A DNA stretch of 64,000 nt from Gordonia sp049847105 (GCF_049847105.1 NZ_JBNCNS010000008.1:1-64000); one strand, 5' to 3'. Counted from the stretch's first letter, positions 25,904-35,775 are shown. The notes: generated from the letters alone by a model not told the origin. Made by a program: numbers and translations.

Positions 25904-26047
25904 CCGATCCCTGAGGAGCGAGCCCGCGAGCGTCACCCGATCCCTGAGGAGCGAGCCTGCGAGCGTCACGAAGGGCCGCCCTTCGTGACGACCCTCCGCG
26001 GGCTCCGGGTCTCTCAGGCTCCGGGTCTCCTCAGAGATCGAATCCCG
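25904..26047. repeat. CCCTGAGGAGCGAG tandem repeat with terminator hairpin
   Basis: Two 33-bp units (25905 and 25938) begin CGATCCCTGAGGAGCGAGCC. The second runs into a perfect inverted repeat GTCACGAAGGG (25965-25975) / CCCTTCGTGAC (25979-25989) with a three-base loop, probably the shared terminator of the convergent MMPL and lysE genes. Further copies of CTCAGGCTCCGGGTCTC follow. A related unit lies in the fadA-fadB gap. Confidence 0.8.
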
Positions 26048-26060
26048 GAAGGCCCCGTCC

Positions 26061-26681
26061 TCACACCGACGCGATCAGCATCGCCCCCATCGCGAGCATC
26101 ACGACCGCGACGACCGCGTCGAGCACCCGCCACGATCTCGGTGACGCGAAGTGGCGGGCAAGCCTCGTGGCGCCCCCGCCGAGCGACGCGAACCACAGCA
26201 GGCTTGCGAGGCATGCGCCGATGGCGAACGCCCACTTGGCATTTCCGTGGCTGTTCGCGATGGCCCCCATGGTGAGCACCGTGTCCAGGTAGACGTGCGG
26301 GTTGAGCCACGTGAGGGCCAGCGTCATCCCGACCGCCGCCCACCGGCTCACATTGTTCGCCTCGCCGGCATTGGTCACGATGGCCTCGCTGCTCCGCAGA
26401 CACCGGCGCGCCGCCATCAGGCCGAGCACGACAACATATCCGCCACCGACGATCTTCGCGATCGTCACCACCGCCGGGTGAGCGGCGACCAGTGCGCCGA
26501 GCCCGGCGACGCCCGCGAGGATCAGCACCACGTCGGAGATCGCGCACACCGCGACGACCGGGATCACATGTGAGCGGGCCACACCCTGCCGGATGACGAA
26601 GACATTCTGGGGCCCGATCGCGATGATCAGCCCGGCGCCGGTCAGCAAACCGGCGACGGCGGCAAGGACATACGTGCTCAT
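26061..26681 (-). CDS. lysE: LysE-family amino-acid exporter
   Basis: A 206-residue membrane protein with the LysE signature GLLTGAGLIIAIGPQNVFVIRQG at the N-terminus (seen as AIGPQNVFV) and LTWLNPHVYLDTVL mid-protein. Five to six hydrophobic segments. Such proteins export lysine or arginine. ATG 26681 gives the normal family N-terminus, while the ATG at 26732 would add an atypical hydrophobic stretch and invade the promoter. It is divergent from a LysG-type regulator, the classical pair. Confidence 0.88.
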   Translation of the reverse strand: MSTYVLAAVAGLLTGAGLIIAIGPQNVFVIRQGVARSHVIPVVAVCAISDVVLILAGVAGLGALVAAHPAVVTIAKIVGGGYVVVLGLMAARRCLRSSEAIVTNAGEANNVSRWAAVGMTLALTWLNPHVYLDTVLTMGAIANSHGNAKWAFAIGACLASLLWFASLGGGATRLARHFASPRSWRVLDAVVAVVMLAMGAMLIASV

Positions 26682-26761
26682 GGCAACGACGGTAAAGACA
26701 CATGCCACGACAATCCAGCGAATGTTTTTCACGAATCATTCACAGAACTTATGATTACCCG

Positions 26762-27679
26762 ATGGAGATCAGCCAAGAAGGCCTGCAGACCCTCGCCGCG
26801 GTTCTCCGTGAGGGCACCTTCGACGCCGCGGCGACATCACTGCACATCACCCCGTCGGCGGTCAGCCAGCGGATCAAGGCCCTCGAGACCTCGGTCGGAA
26901 GGGTGGTCCTGCGCCGCACCAAGCCGGCCACCGCCACGCCCGACGGCGAGCTACTCGTCCGCCTCGCCAAGCAATGGGAGCTGCTGCGCGAGGAGACCCG
27001 CTCCGAACTGATGGGCAGTGGCACGGCCGATCAGGACTCCGCCCGCATCCATCTCCCGATCGCCGCGAACGCGGACTCGCTGGCAACGTGGTTCCTCCCG
27101 GTTCTCGCGCGAATGCATCACGAGCACCCGGTCGCCATCGAGGTGGTGCGCGACGACGAGAGCCAGAACACCCGGTTCCTGCGGTCGGGAGAAGTGCTCG
27201 CCGCCATCACCTCCGACCCGCTCGGCATCCGCGGCTGCACCACCCGGGCACTCGGGTCGATGCGCTATCTGCCAGTCGCCACACCGGATTACGTGGCCCG
27301 CTGGCTCCCCGACGGCCCGACAGCGGCCGCGTTGTCCCGAGCCCCGATGGTGCTGTTCGACCGCAACGATTACATCCAGCGGGACGTGCTGACAACTCTT
27401 GCCGCGCAGCCGGTCTCGCCACCGATCAGCTATATCCCGGCCTCCACCGAGTTCCACCTCGCGGTGGAACTCGGTGTCGGCTGGGGTGCGGTACCGGAGG
27501 TACAGATCGCCGACGCGCTCGGCGCGGGGCGGGTGATCCCCATCGTCGACCACCACGTCGACATCCCGCTCTTCTGGCAGTATTGGAAACTCAGTTCGCC
27601 GATCCTCGACGCCCTGACCGACCTCACCGTCGCGGCGGCAGCCGAGCATCTCGTACCGCCGCCGGACCGGCTCAGGTGA
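26762..27679 (+). CDS. lysG: LysG/ArgP-type LysR regulator
   Basis: A 305-residue LysR-family activator. The N-terminal HTH reads FDAAATSLHITPSAVSQRIKAL and the effector domain follows from about residue 90. ATG 26762 gives the usual LysG N-terminus (MEISQEGLQTLAAVL). It is divergent from lysE across 80 bp. By analogy with Corynebacterium LysG it would activate lysE when lysine or arginine accumulates. Its end overlaps the convergent MFS gene by eight bases. Confidence 0.88.
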   Translation: MEISQEGLQTLAAVLREGTFDAAATSLHITPSAVSQRIKALETSVGRVVLRRTKPATATPDGELLVRLAKQWELLREETRSELMGSGTADQDSARIHLPIAANADSLATWFLPVLARMHHEHPVAIEVVRDDESQNTRFLRSGEVLAAITSDPLGIRGCTTRALGSMRYLPVATPDYVARWLPDGPTAAALSRAPMVLFDRNDYIQRDVLTTLAAQPVSPPISYIPASTEFHLAVELGVGWGAVPEVQIADALGAGRVIPIVDHHVDIPLFWQYWKLSSPILDALTDLTVAAAAEHLVPPPDRLR

Positions 27680-28991
27680 GGACCTTGGGATTGTCGGTCA
27701 CCTGAATCCGCAACGGATGGTCGATCTCGTCGCGCCACAGACGCGCCGCGAGGTAGAAGCACGCTGCGACCGGCACCGGCAGCAGACCGGCGACCACAAA
27801 GGTGGCGGTCAACCCGATCGCGTGACTGACCGGCGCGGCGATCGCCATCGACACGGGCATCAACGCAACCGACACGAAGAAGTCCAGGCTCGCGACCCGC
27901 CCGAGGAGCGCCGGTGGGACCCGACGCTGTAACAGCGTGCCCCACAAGACCATCGGGCCATCGAACAGCACGCCCATCAGGAGCCCGGCGGCCACGAACA
28001 TCCACGTCCGGTCGGCGAAGCCCATGATCACCAGCGGCACGCTCGAGAAACCCCAGATCGAGAACATCACCGTCAGATACCGTCGCGGCATCGGGATCGA
28101 GGCGAACACCAGCGACGACAATGCCGCACCGACGCCGAACGCCGCGAGCACCAGCGAGTGGTCACCGGCGCCGCCGTGCACACGTTCCCGCAAGGCGAAC
28201 GGCACCAGCACCTCGATCGGCCCCATGGTGGCGAGCACCAGGATGCAGGCAAAGAACAGGGTCGCCCACAACCACGGGGTGCGCCACATGTAAGCGAAGC
28301 CCTCGGCGATGTCGGTGACCACCGACCGGAACGGGTGCACCGTGATCGCGGCGGGTTCGCGCCGCACCCGGACCGGATCCATGGCGACATAGAACAGCGA
28401 CGACGCCGCGCTCGCGACGCCCGCCAGCACGATCGAGGCGGCGGGTGACGCAATCGAGATGACCCCGCCCGCCACCATCGGACCGAACGCCTGGAAGACC
28501 ACCGGACGCAGAAAACCCTCGATCCCGTTGGCGGCCTGCAACTGTTCCGCCTCCACGATGCTGGGCAGCAACGCAGAGTATGCGGGGTAGTACATGCCCA
28601 TGGTGACGCCGCCGACGAACGCCGCGACGATCAGGAAGGGCTGATTCAACACACCGAGCATCGCGGCGACACCCACGACGCCGAACGCCAGCAGCTTCAC
28701 GATCTCCAGCGCGATCATGATGCGCCGCTGGGAGACCCGGTCGGCGAGGACTCCGCCGGCGAGGGTCGACACCACCATGCCGAGCGCAGCCACGCCGGTG
28801 ACGGCCGAGAGTTGCCCCGGTCCGCCGCCCATACCGATGACCTGCCACACCACGCCGACGGTCCACACGCCGTCGGCGAACATGGCCAGCACCAGACCGA
28901 GGACGAGCAACCGGTACTGCCGCAGCGCGAACGGTCTCAGCGTTGCGGGCAAACGACGGTCGGCCACGTGCCGATCGGAACCGGTGCTCAC
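27672..28991 (-). CDS. MFS exporter (EntS-like)
   Basis: A 439-residue major-facilitator protein with about twelve membrane segments. The cytosolic motif between TM2 and TM3 is seen as GGVLADRVSQRR. It resembles the EntS/MFS_3 group used for siderophore or drug efflux. GTG 28991 is the best start; the family N-terminus follows (LPATLRPFALRQYRLLVLG). No siderophore genes are nearby, so the cargo is unknown. Confidence 0.82.
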   Translation of the reverse strand: MSTGSDRHVADRRLPATLRPFALRQYRLLVLGLVLAMFADGVWTVGVVWQVIGMGGGPGQLSAVTGVAALGMVVSTLAGGVLADRVSQRRIMIALEIVKLLAFGVVGVAAMLGVLNQPFLIVAAFVGGVTMGMYYPAYSALLPSIVEAEQLQAANGIEGFLRPVVFQAFGPMVAGGVISIASPAASIVLAGVASAASSLFYVAMDPVRVRREPAAITVHPFRSVVTDIAEGFAYMWRTPWLWATLFFACILVLATMGPIEVLVPFALRERVHGGAGDHSLVLAAFGVGAALSSLVFASIPMPRRYLTVMFSIWGFSSVPLVIMGFADRTWMFVAAGLLMGVLFDGPMVLWGTLLQRRVPPALLGRVASLDFFVSVALMPVSMAIAAPVSHAIGLTATFVVAGLLPVPVAACFYLAARLWRDEIDHPLRIQVTDNPKVLT

Positions 28992-29035
28992 GTATCGAGC
29001 TTGCCGGATGATCACCGCCTCCGGCCAGCGATTAT

Positions 29036-30520
29036 TCAGGCCGGACGCACGCCTACCCGAGGTTCGACCGTCCCGAACACCATCGCCTCGGTCACGTCGT
29101 ACCGTCGCGCGTCGATGGCGTCGAGGACCAGATTGTGCCGGACGCGCCACGGTCGCTCCGACGACGCCTTGGGCAGCAGAGTCGCGGCCCGTCGTACGTA
29201 TCCCGAGTCGAGGGCGAGCAGCAGTTCCTCCGGGAGGACCGCCGACCCGACCGTCGGATATGCGTGCGTGTACCCGTGCTCGTCCATGTGCGCGATCAGG
29301 TTTGCGAAGGCCTGGCTGGTCAGATCGACCCGAAGGGTCCACGACGCATTGGTGTAGCCGACCGACCAGGCCATGTTCGGGACGTCGTTGAGCATGTATC
29401 CGCGGTAGGCGAACTTGTCGTGCGGCTTGAACTCATGGCCGTCGATGCTCAGCGTCGCGCCACCGAAGGCGATCAGCGCGAGTCCGGTGGCGGTGACGAC
29501 GATGTCGGCGTCGAGTTCGCGGCCGGAGACCAGTCGGATTCCGCCCGAGACGAATCGATCGATCTGATCGGTCACCACGTCGGCGTCGCCGTGGCGGATG
29601 GTGCGGTAGAAATCGCCGTCGGGGATGATGCACAACCGCTCGTCCCAGGGCTCGTAGCGGGGCCGGAAGTGGGTGTCGACGTCGTAGCCCTTCGGCAACG
29701 ACCGGATCGCGATCTGGCGGAGGGTGTGGCGCGAGAGCTTCGGGAAGGCGCGGCAATAGAGGTAGAAGGCCAAGGTGCCCAGTGCATTTCGCCACCGGAT
29801 GAGGTGATGCGACCACGTCTTCGGGAGTGCCCGCCGCAGCGCTCTGGTCATCGGGTCCTGCCACGGGAGCGGCAAAATGAAGGTGGGTGACCGCTGGAGC
29901 ATCGTCACTGCGCCAGCGGATTCCGCCATGGCGGGGATCAGGGTGACCGCGGTGGCACCGCTGCCGATCACCACCACTTTCTTCCCCGCGTAATCGAGGT
30001 CCTCCGGCCAGAACTGCGGGTGCACGATGGTGCCGGAGAAGTCGGCCATGCCGGGGAAGTCCGGCAGGTATCCCTCGTCGTAGCGGTAATACCCGGTGCA
30101 CATGTAGAGGAATCGTGCGACGTAGGTCCGACGGGTCCCGTCGTTCTCGGTGGTCACCGTCCAGAGATCCGTGTCGCTGTCGAAATCGGCTGCGGTGACA
30201 GACACCTCGAAGTCGATGTGCCGATCGATCCCGAACTCGTGTGCGGTGTCCTCGAGGTAGTCGCGGATCTCGTCGCCCTCGGCGATGGTCCGGTCCTTGG
30301 GCCACGGGCGGAACGGAAAGCTCAGGCTGAAGATGTCGGAATCCGACCGGACGCCGGGATACCGGAAGAGGTCCCACGTCCCACCGATCCGGCTGCGCTG
30401 CTCGACGATCCGGTAACGCAGACCCGGATTGCGTTCGGTGATCCGGAAGGCGGCGTCGATGCCCGAAAGACCCGCGCCGACGATCAGCACGTCGAGCTGT
30501 TCGGATTCCCCGGTCACCAC
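29036..30520 (-). CDS. Flavin-dependent Baeyer-Villiger monooxygenase, EthA-like
   Basis: A 494-residue NADPH- and FAD-dependent monooxygenase close in length and motifs to mycobacterial EthA. FAD-binding VGAGLSG is near residue 16, the BVMO fingerprint appears as FSGTIVHPQFWPED, and the NADPH Rossmann as VVVIGSGATAV. It would oxidise ketones or thioamides using oxygen. GTG 30520 has GGAG seven bases upstream; a second GTG follows directly. It lies downstream of ku on the same strand, 37 bases from its stop. No EthR-type TetR gene adjoins it. Confidence 0.9.
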   Translation of the reverse strand: MVTGESEQLDVLIVGAGLSGIDAAFRITERNPGLRYRIVEQRSRIGGTWDLFRYPGVRSDSDIFSLSFPFRPWPKDRTIAEGDEIRDYLEDTAHEFGIDRHIDFEVSVTAADFDSDTDLWTVTTENDGTRRTYVARFLYMCTGYYRYDEGYLPDFPGMADFSGTIVHPQFWPEDLDYAGKKVVVIGSGATAVTLIPAMAESAGAVTMLQRSPTFILPLPWQDPMTRALRRALPKTWSHHLIRWRNALGTLAFYLYCRAFPKLSRHTLRQIAIRSLPKGYDVDTHFRPRYEPWDERLCIIPDGDFYRTIRHGDADVVTDQIDRFVSGGIRLVSGRELDADIVVTATGLALIAFGGATLSIDGHEFKPHDKFAYRGYMLNDVPNMAWSVGYTNASWTLRVDLTSQAFANLIAHMDEHGYTHAYPTVGSAVLPEELLLALDSGYVRRAATLLPKASSERPWRVRHNLVLDAIDARRYDVTEAMVFGTVEPRVGVRPA

Positions 30521-30557
30521 ACCATCACTCCATCCGCCGTCGCGACCACCGCACTAG

Positions 30558-31511
30558 CTAGGCCGACTTCTTCGCCGCCGCCTTCTTGGCCGCGGTCTTC
30601 TTTGCCGGGGCCTTCTTCGCGGCCGCCTGCTTCGCCGGGGCCTTCTTTGCCGGCGCCTTCTTCGCGGCCTTCTTGGCCGGGGCAGACTTCTCCCCGTCGT
30701 CCTCCGACGCCGAGCCGTCGGAGGTGCCCTTGTCCTTCACCGACGCGCGCAGCGCGGCGAGAAGATCGGCCACCTCGGAGTCGTCGTCTGCCGAGGATTC
30801 TTCCTCGCTCTCCGGGAATGCGTCGGCACCTTCGGATTTCGCTTCGACGAGTTTCGACAGCTCGACCTGATAAGTGTCCTCGAACTCGGCGGGGTCGAAG
30901 TCCTTGGCCATCGTCTCGATGAGCGACGCGGCCATCTCGAGTTCCTGGGGGCGGATCTCGGGTTCGTCGCCGAGGAACTCGAAATCGGCGGCCCGGACCT
31001 CGTCCGGCCACAGCAGGGTCTGGAGGGTCATGACACCGTCGACCACGCGCAAGGCCGCGAGCCGGGTCCGGTTGCGGAGCGTGAAATTGGCGATGGCGAG
31101 ACGGTCCGTCTTCTGCAGTGCCTGGGCCAGCAATGCGTAGGCCTTCGGGGACTTCGACGCCGGCTCGAGGTAGTAGGGCTTGTCGAAGTAGATCGGATCG
31201 ACCTGGTCGGTCGGGACGAACTCGAGGATGGAGATCTCGGGACTCTTCTGCACCGGCAGCATCCCCAGGTCCTCTTTGGTGAGGATCACGGTCTCCCCGG
31301 AGTCGGTCTCGTACGCGTTCGCGATGTCGGAGTAGTCGACCTCGGTGTCGGTGCCCTCTCGCACTCGCCGATACCGGATCCGCGTGCCGTCCTTGGAGTC
31401 GACCTGATACGACTTCCGGTCGTGACTTTCCGTGGCCGAGTACACTTTGACCGGAACATTCACCAGGCCAAAGCTCAGATCGCCCTTCCAGATCGAGCGC
31501 ATGGGGTTCAT
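30558..31511 (-). CDS. ku: Ku: non-homologous end-joining DNA-end binding protein
   Basis: A 317-residue bacterial Ku homodimer subunit that threads onto double-strand ends and recruits LigD. The core (about residues 1-250) starts MRSIWKGDLSFGLVNVPVKV and contains YYLEPASKSPKAYALL. A serine/acidic linker and a Lys/Ala/Pro-rich tail of about 45 residues (PAKKAPAKK and AAKK repeats) resemble histone H1 tails that bind DNA. ATG 31511 is used because GGTGG lies upstream; ATG 31502 is the alternative. Divergent from ligD across only 51 bases. Confidence 0.95.
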   Translation of the reverse strand: MNPMRSIWKGDLSFGLVNVPVKVYSATESHDRKSYQVDSKDGTRIRYRRVREGTDTEVDYSDIANAYETDSGETVILTKEDLGMLPVQKSPEISILEFVPTDQVDPIYFDKPYYLEPASKSPKAYALLAQALQKTDRLAIANFTLRNRTRLAALRVVDGVMTLQTLLWPDEVRAADFEFLGDEPEIRPQELEMAASLIETMAKDFDPAEFEDTYQVELSKLVEAKSEGADAFPESEEESSADDDSEVADLLAALRASVKDKGTSDGSASEDDGEKSAPAKKAAKKAPAKKAPAKQAAAKKAPAKKTAAKKAAAKKSA

Positions 31512-31562
31512 TGTGCCACCGGTTGCCTGAATCCTCGGCCCGGAATGTGGACAATGGTGGTC

Positions 31563-33935
31563 ATGGCGGGTGGTGACAGTCTCGAGGTCGACGGTCGTCG
31601 CATCCCGGTCACCAACCTCGAGAAGGTGCTGTATCCGGAGACCGGTACCCGGAAATTCGAGGTCATCGACTATTACTCGCGCATCGCCGACGTCCTGCTC
31701 CCGCACCTCGCCGGCCGCCCGATCACCCGCAAACGCTGGCCGAACGGCGTGGAATCGATGCCGTTCTTCGAGAAGGATCTCCCGGTGTCGGCACCGGATT
31801 GGCTCGAGCGATTCGGCGAACAGCACAGCAAACGCGTGATCACCTACCCCCTCGCATCCTCGCAGGCCGACCTCGTGTGGTTCGGCCAGATGGCCGCGCT
31901 GGAATTGCACACGCCGCAGTGGCGTGTGCCGGCCTTCGACGGAACCGCGCCGAAAGCCGACCGTCTCGTCCTCGACCTCGATCCCGGTCCCGACGTCCCG
32001 CTCTCGCAGTGCGCCGAGGTGGCACTGATGATCCGCGACATGCTGTCGGCGGCCGGGCTGACCGCGTTCCCGGTGACGAGCGGCGGCAAGGGGCTGCACC
32101 TGTACGCACGGTTCGACCGCCCCGTCTCGCCGGACGCGGCCCGGACGGTCGCCAAGCAGATCGCCACCAGTCTGGCCGCCGCGCATCCCGACTCGATCAC
32201 CGCGACGATGTCCAAGTCGATCCGGGCCGGCAAGGTCTTCATCGACTGGAGCCAGAACAGCGGCTCCAAGACGACGTTGGCGCCGTACTCGATGCGCGGT
32301 CGGGAACAGCCATGGGTGGCCGCACCCCGCTCCTGGGACGAACTCGACGACCCCGACATCGGCCAGCTGCTGTTCCACGAGGTCCTCGAAAGAGTTGCCA
32401 CCGACGGCGATCTGCTGCTCGACCTCGACGACGCACACGACTCCGATTCCGAAGAGCTCGACACCGACGCCGTCGTCGCGGCGGCCGCCACAACTGCCCC
32501 CGTCTCGAATCCTGTTGTCAGCCTTGGCGAGTACCGCCGTAAGCGGGATGCGGACAAGACACCCGAGCCGTTCGGCGACGAGGCGCACCGTGATCGCGCC
32601 GACGAAGAGACGTCGGCCGACCCGATCTTCGTCATCCAGGAGCATCACGCGCGCCGTCTGCACTACGACTTCCGGCTCGAGCGTGACGGCGTGCTGGTCT
32701 CGTGGGCGGTCCCGAAGAATCTGCCCGACGACCCGGGCCAGAACCGTCTTGCGGTGCACACCGAGGACCACCCGATGGATTACGCCGATTTCGAGGGAGA
32801 CATCCCGCACGCCGAATACGGCGGCGGGCACGTGGAGATCTGGGACCGCGGCACCTACGAGACCGAGAAGTGGCGTGAGAACGAGGTGATCGTCCGGCTG
32901 CACGGCGAACGGGTGCAGGGTCGCTACGCGCTCATCAAGACGGGGGACAAGAACTGGCTCGCCCATCTGATGAGCGACGAGCCGCGGCCGATCCTGCCGG
33001 ACAGTCTCAAGGATCCACGACCCATGCTGGCCACCGACGAGTCGATCGACAACCTCGACGGACGCGACTGGGCGTTCGAGGGGAAGTGGGACGGCTACCG
33101 AATCCTCTTGCGCTACATCGACGGCGACTTCCGACTGACGTCGCGGTCGGGTATCGACATGACCGCCGACTTCCCCCGCCTGCGCTCCATCGCCGACGAT
33201 CTCGGGCTGATCGACGTCGTCCTCGACGGCGAGGTGGTGGTCCTCGATGCGAGTGGTCGGACCAACTTCACGCTGCTCGCCGCACGCAATACCACCGACG
33301 AGGATCTCACCGTCAAGCTCTATATCTTCGACGTGCTCTACCTGAACGGCACGTCGCTCCTACGTCGGCCGTGGTCACAACGACGGGAGTTGCTCGAGGA
33401 GCTCGCCCCGGCATTCGCGCACTCGCCCTATGCCGAGGTCCCGCCACTGCTCGACGGGCCCGGGCGTGCCGCGGTGGAGCACAGCCGCGAACAGGGGTAC
33501 GAGGGTGTCGTCGCAAAGCGACGGACCTCCACGTATCAGCAGGGCCGGCGCACCACCCAATGGCGCAAACACAAGAACTGGAGCGACATCGAGGTCGTGA
33601 TCGGCGGATACCGGCCCGGCCGCGGCAACCGGTCGGACACCATCGGGTCGCTACTGCTCGGACTGCCCGAGGAAACCGGGCTGCGATACGTCGGACGGGT
33701 CGGCACCGGCTTCACCGACGCCCAACTCCGTTCCCTCGCCGAAGAACTCGAGCCGTTGCAGATCAAGTTCTGTCCATTCGTCGACAAGCTGGACCGCCCG
33801 GTCGCGTCGAGTGCGGTGTGGGTGCTGCCGAAGATCGTCGGCGAGGTCCGGTTCATGGACTGGACCACCACCGGTCACCTGCGCCACCCCAGCTGGCGCG
33901 GCATCCGCCGTGACAAACTGCCCGGAGACCTCTGA
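31563..33935 (+). CDS. ligD: LigD: multifunctional ATP-dependent DNA ligase D
   Basis: About 790 residues in the mycobacterial order polymerase/primase, phosphoesterase, ligase. The polymerase domain (about 10-290) has DLDPGPDVPL with the catalytic acidic pair and SGGKGLHLY. The 3'-phosphoesterase (about 350-500) has VIQEHHARRLHYDFRLE and DYADFEGDIPHAEYGGG. The ligase (about 500-790) has nucleotidyl Lys508 in FEGKWDGYR and DGEVVVLD. It fills and seals ends held by Ku, encoded divergently. ATG 31563 fits the 5' gap; ATG 31554 is also possible. Confidence 0.95.
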   Translation: MAGGDSLEVDGRRIPVTNLEKVLYPETGTRKFEVIDYYSRIADVLLPHLAGRPITRKRWPNGVESMPFFEKDLPVSAPDWLERFGEQHSKRVITYPLASSQADLVWFGQMAALELHTPQWRVPAFDGTAPKADRLVLDLDPGPDVPLSQCAEVALMIRDMLSAAGLTAFPVTSGGKGLHLYARFDRPVSPDAARTVAKQIATSLAAAHPDSITATMSKSIRAGKVFIDWSQNSGSKTTLAPYSMRGREQPWVAAPRSWDELDDPDIGQLLFHEVLERVATDGDLLLDLDDAHDSDSEELDTDAVVAAAATTAPVSNPVVSLGEYRRKRDADKTPEPFGDEAHRDRADEETSADPIFVIQEHHARRLHYDFRLERDGVLVSWAVPKNLPDDPGQNRLAVHTEDHPMDYADFEGDIPHAEYGGGHVEIWDRGTYETEKWRENEVIVRLHGERVQGRYALIKTGDKNWLAHLMSDEPRPILPDSLKDPRPMLATDESIDNLDGRDWAFEGKWDGYRILLRYIDGDFRLTSRSGIDMTADFPRLRSIADDLGLIDVVLDGEVVVLDASGRTNFTLLAARNTTDEDLTVKLYIFDVLYLNGTSLLRRPWSQRRELLEELAPAFAHSPYAEVPPLLDGPGRAAVEHSREQGYEGVVAKRRTSTYQQGRRTTQWRKHKNWSDIEVVIGGYRPGRGNRSDTIGSLLLGLPEETGLRYVGRVGTGFTDAQLRSLAEELEPLQIKFCPFVDKLDRPVASSAVWVLPKIVGEVRFMDWTTTGHLRHPSWRGIRRDKLPGDL

Positions 33936-33965
33936 GACCTGTCCACCGTGGAAAGGGAAAAACCT

Positions 33966-34721
33966 GTGTCGAACGAGATGATCACGATCTCCACACCGGA
34001 TGGCATCGCCGACGCCTACGTCACGCGTCCGGACAATGCTTCCGGTCCAGTCCCGGGTGTGCTGTTCGCCATCGACGCCATCGGGCTGCGCCCGCAGACC
34101 AAACAGATGGCCGATCGAATCGCGTCCTGGGGATATGTCGTGTTGGCGCCCAATGTCTTCTATCGCTCGGGCGTCGCCACCGATCTCGAACCGGCCGCCG
34201 ACCTCACCGATCCGACGAGCCGGGCGGACTTCTTCAAGGAGGTGATGCCGCGGGTGCGAGCGCTCACCGACGACCTCGCCGCGCCGGATCTGTCCGCCTA
34301 CCTCGACACGCTGCGTGGGCTCGACGGTGTCTCCGGCGGTGACGTGGGGATCACCGGCTACTGCATGGGCGGACGTCTCGCGCTGCTGGCCGCGGCCACC
34401 CGCCCCGACGTGGTGGGCGCGATCGGCATGTTCCACACCGGTGGCCTCGTCACCGACGACGACAGCAGTCCGCATCGCCGTCTGCCTGACGTCCGCGCCG
34501 ACGTGCTTGCCATCCACGCCGACCAGGATCAGTCGCTGCCACCGGAGGCCGTCGCGGCGTTCGAGCACGCCCTCACCTCATGCGGCGTCACGCATTCGGC
34601 AACGGTGTATCCGGGTGCCCACCACGGCTATACGATGGCCGACACGGCGATCTATCACTACGAGGCCACCGAGAAGCACTTCGCAGAACTGCAGAAGCTG
34701 TTCGAGCGCACTCTGCACTGA
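33966..34721 (+). CDS. Dienelactone-hydrolase family protein
   Basis: A 251-residue alpha/beta hydrolase of the DLH family, with Cys nucleophile C133 in GYCMGGR, an acid in HADQD and His in GAHHGYTM. DLHs hydrolyse dienelactones in chloroaromatic pathways, but many actinobacterial members have unknown ester substrates. GTG 33966 has AAAGGG eight bases upstream and is preferred to the GTG at 33948. It begins 30 bases after ligD on the same strand. Confidence 0.87.
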   Translation: MSNEMITISTPDGIADAYVTRPDNASGPVPGVLFAIDAIGLRPQTKQMADRIASWGYVVLAPNVFYRSGVATDLEPAADLTDPTSRADFFKEVMPRVRALTDDLAAPDLSAYLDTLRGLDGVSGGDVGITGYCMGGRLALLAAATRPDVVGAIGMFHTGGLVTDDDSSPHRRLPDVRADVLAIHADQDQSLPPEAVAAFEHALTSCGVTHSATVYPGAHHGYTMADTAIYHYEATEKHFAELQKLFERTLH

Positions 34722-34772
34722 CCACGCGCGGTCTCCCGCCGACCGGACACAGAATCTCGCCGAGCTCGCGCG

Positions 34773-35627
34773 CTAGAGGTGTTGCCGCTCCCGCTGCTGA
34801 GCGACGAACTTCGTCGACAGCTTCTGCATCAGTCCGGGCGCGAGACGCGAGAAGCGCCACGCCATCCGAGCCTGCGCGGGCACCACCAGCAGCGGCCGGT
34901 TGCTCTCGACGGCGTCGAGGGCCTCGGACGCGAGCCTGTCGGCGTCGTATGCGGTCCGCACTCCCTGCCCGGACAGGTAGAAGGTCCGGCCGGTGAATCC
35001 GCCGACACCGGGGGCATCGAGCAGCGGCGTCTCCACCGCGGCCGGGCAGAGCGCCAGCACGCCGACACCATGTACCGCGGCTTCCGACCGCAGCGCCAGC
35101 GACAGGCCGACGACCGCGTGTTTGGTCATCACGTAGCTGGTGAGCAATCCGGCAGCAGTGAGCCCGCCCATCGACGCCGTGTTCACGATGTGGCCGGACT
35201 GCTGACGGATCATGTGCGGATAAGCGGCCGCCACACCGTGGACCACGCCGCGGATGTTCACGTCGATGATCGCGTTCCATTGGTCTGCGGTGAGCAGTTC
35301 GGTGTTGCCGCCGAGGGCCATGCCGGCGTTGTTGAACATGAGGTCGATGCGGCCCGTCGACGCCACCACCTCGTCCACCAGGGCTCGGACCGCATCACCG
35401 TCGGTGACGTCGAGGTGCGCGGCGCGGGCCGAGCCGGGTGCCGAACGCAGGCCCTCGACGACCCGTTGCGCCGCGTCGACATCGCGATCGGTACACACCA
35501 CGTCGGCGCCGGCGGCGACGAGCGCTCTGGTGAGTGCCGCCCCGATGCCGGACCCGCCGCCGGTCACCACCGCGGTCGCACCCGCAAATCGAGTCGTGTC
35601 CCGGACCCCGCCACCTCGTCGTCTCAT
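34773..35627 (-). CDS. Short-chain dehydrogenase/reductase
   Basis: A 284-residue SDR with TGGGSGIG coenzyme loop, NNAGMA, catalytic Ser in NTASMGG and YVMTK (Tyr-x3-Lys). The C-terminal extension after about residue 235 (RMAWRFSRLAPGLMQKL) is typical of a mycobacterial SDR subgroup. It stands alone, convergent with the DLH gene and divergent from the phosphodiesterase. Substrate unknown. Confidence 0.85.
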   Translation of the reverse strand: MRRRGGGVRDTTRFAGATAVVTGGGSGIGAALTRALVAAGADVVCTDRDVDAAQRVVEGLRSAPGSARAAHLDVTDGDAVRALVDEVVASTGRIDLMFNNAGMALGGNTELLTADQWNAIIDVNIRGVVHGVAAAYPHMIRQQSGHIVNTASMGGLTAAGLLTSYVMTKHAVVGLSLALRSEAAVHGVGVLALCPAAVETPLLDAPGVGGFTGRTFYLSGQGVRTAYDADRLASEALDAVESNRPLLVVPAQARMAWRFSRLAPGLMQKLSTKFVAQQRERQHL

Positions 35628-35775
35628 CCGCCGACTCTCATCTGCCCGGCGACAACTGTCAACACCCCGCTGCGCGCGGTCGACCGGGCGGGGCGCGCAG
35701 GGGATCCGGGGCCTTGTCGCGCCGTCCGTGGCCGATGTGACTAGCCTCAGGTGAGTCCGTCATCGAGGAGCGCGT

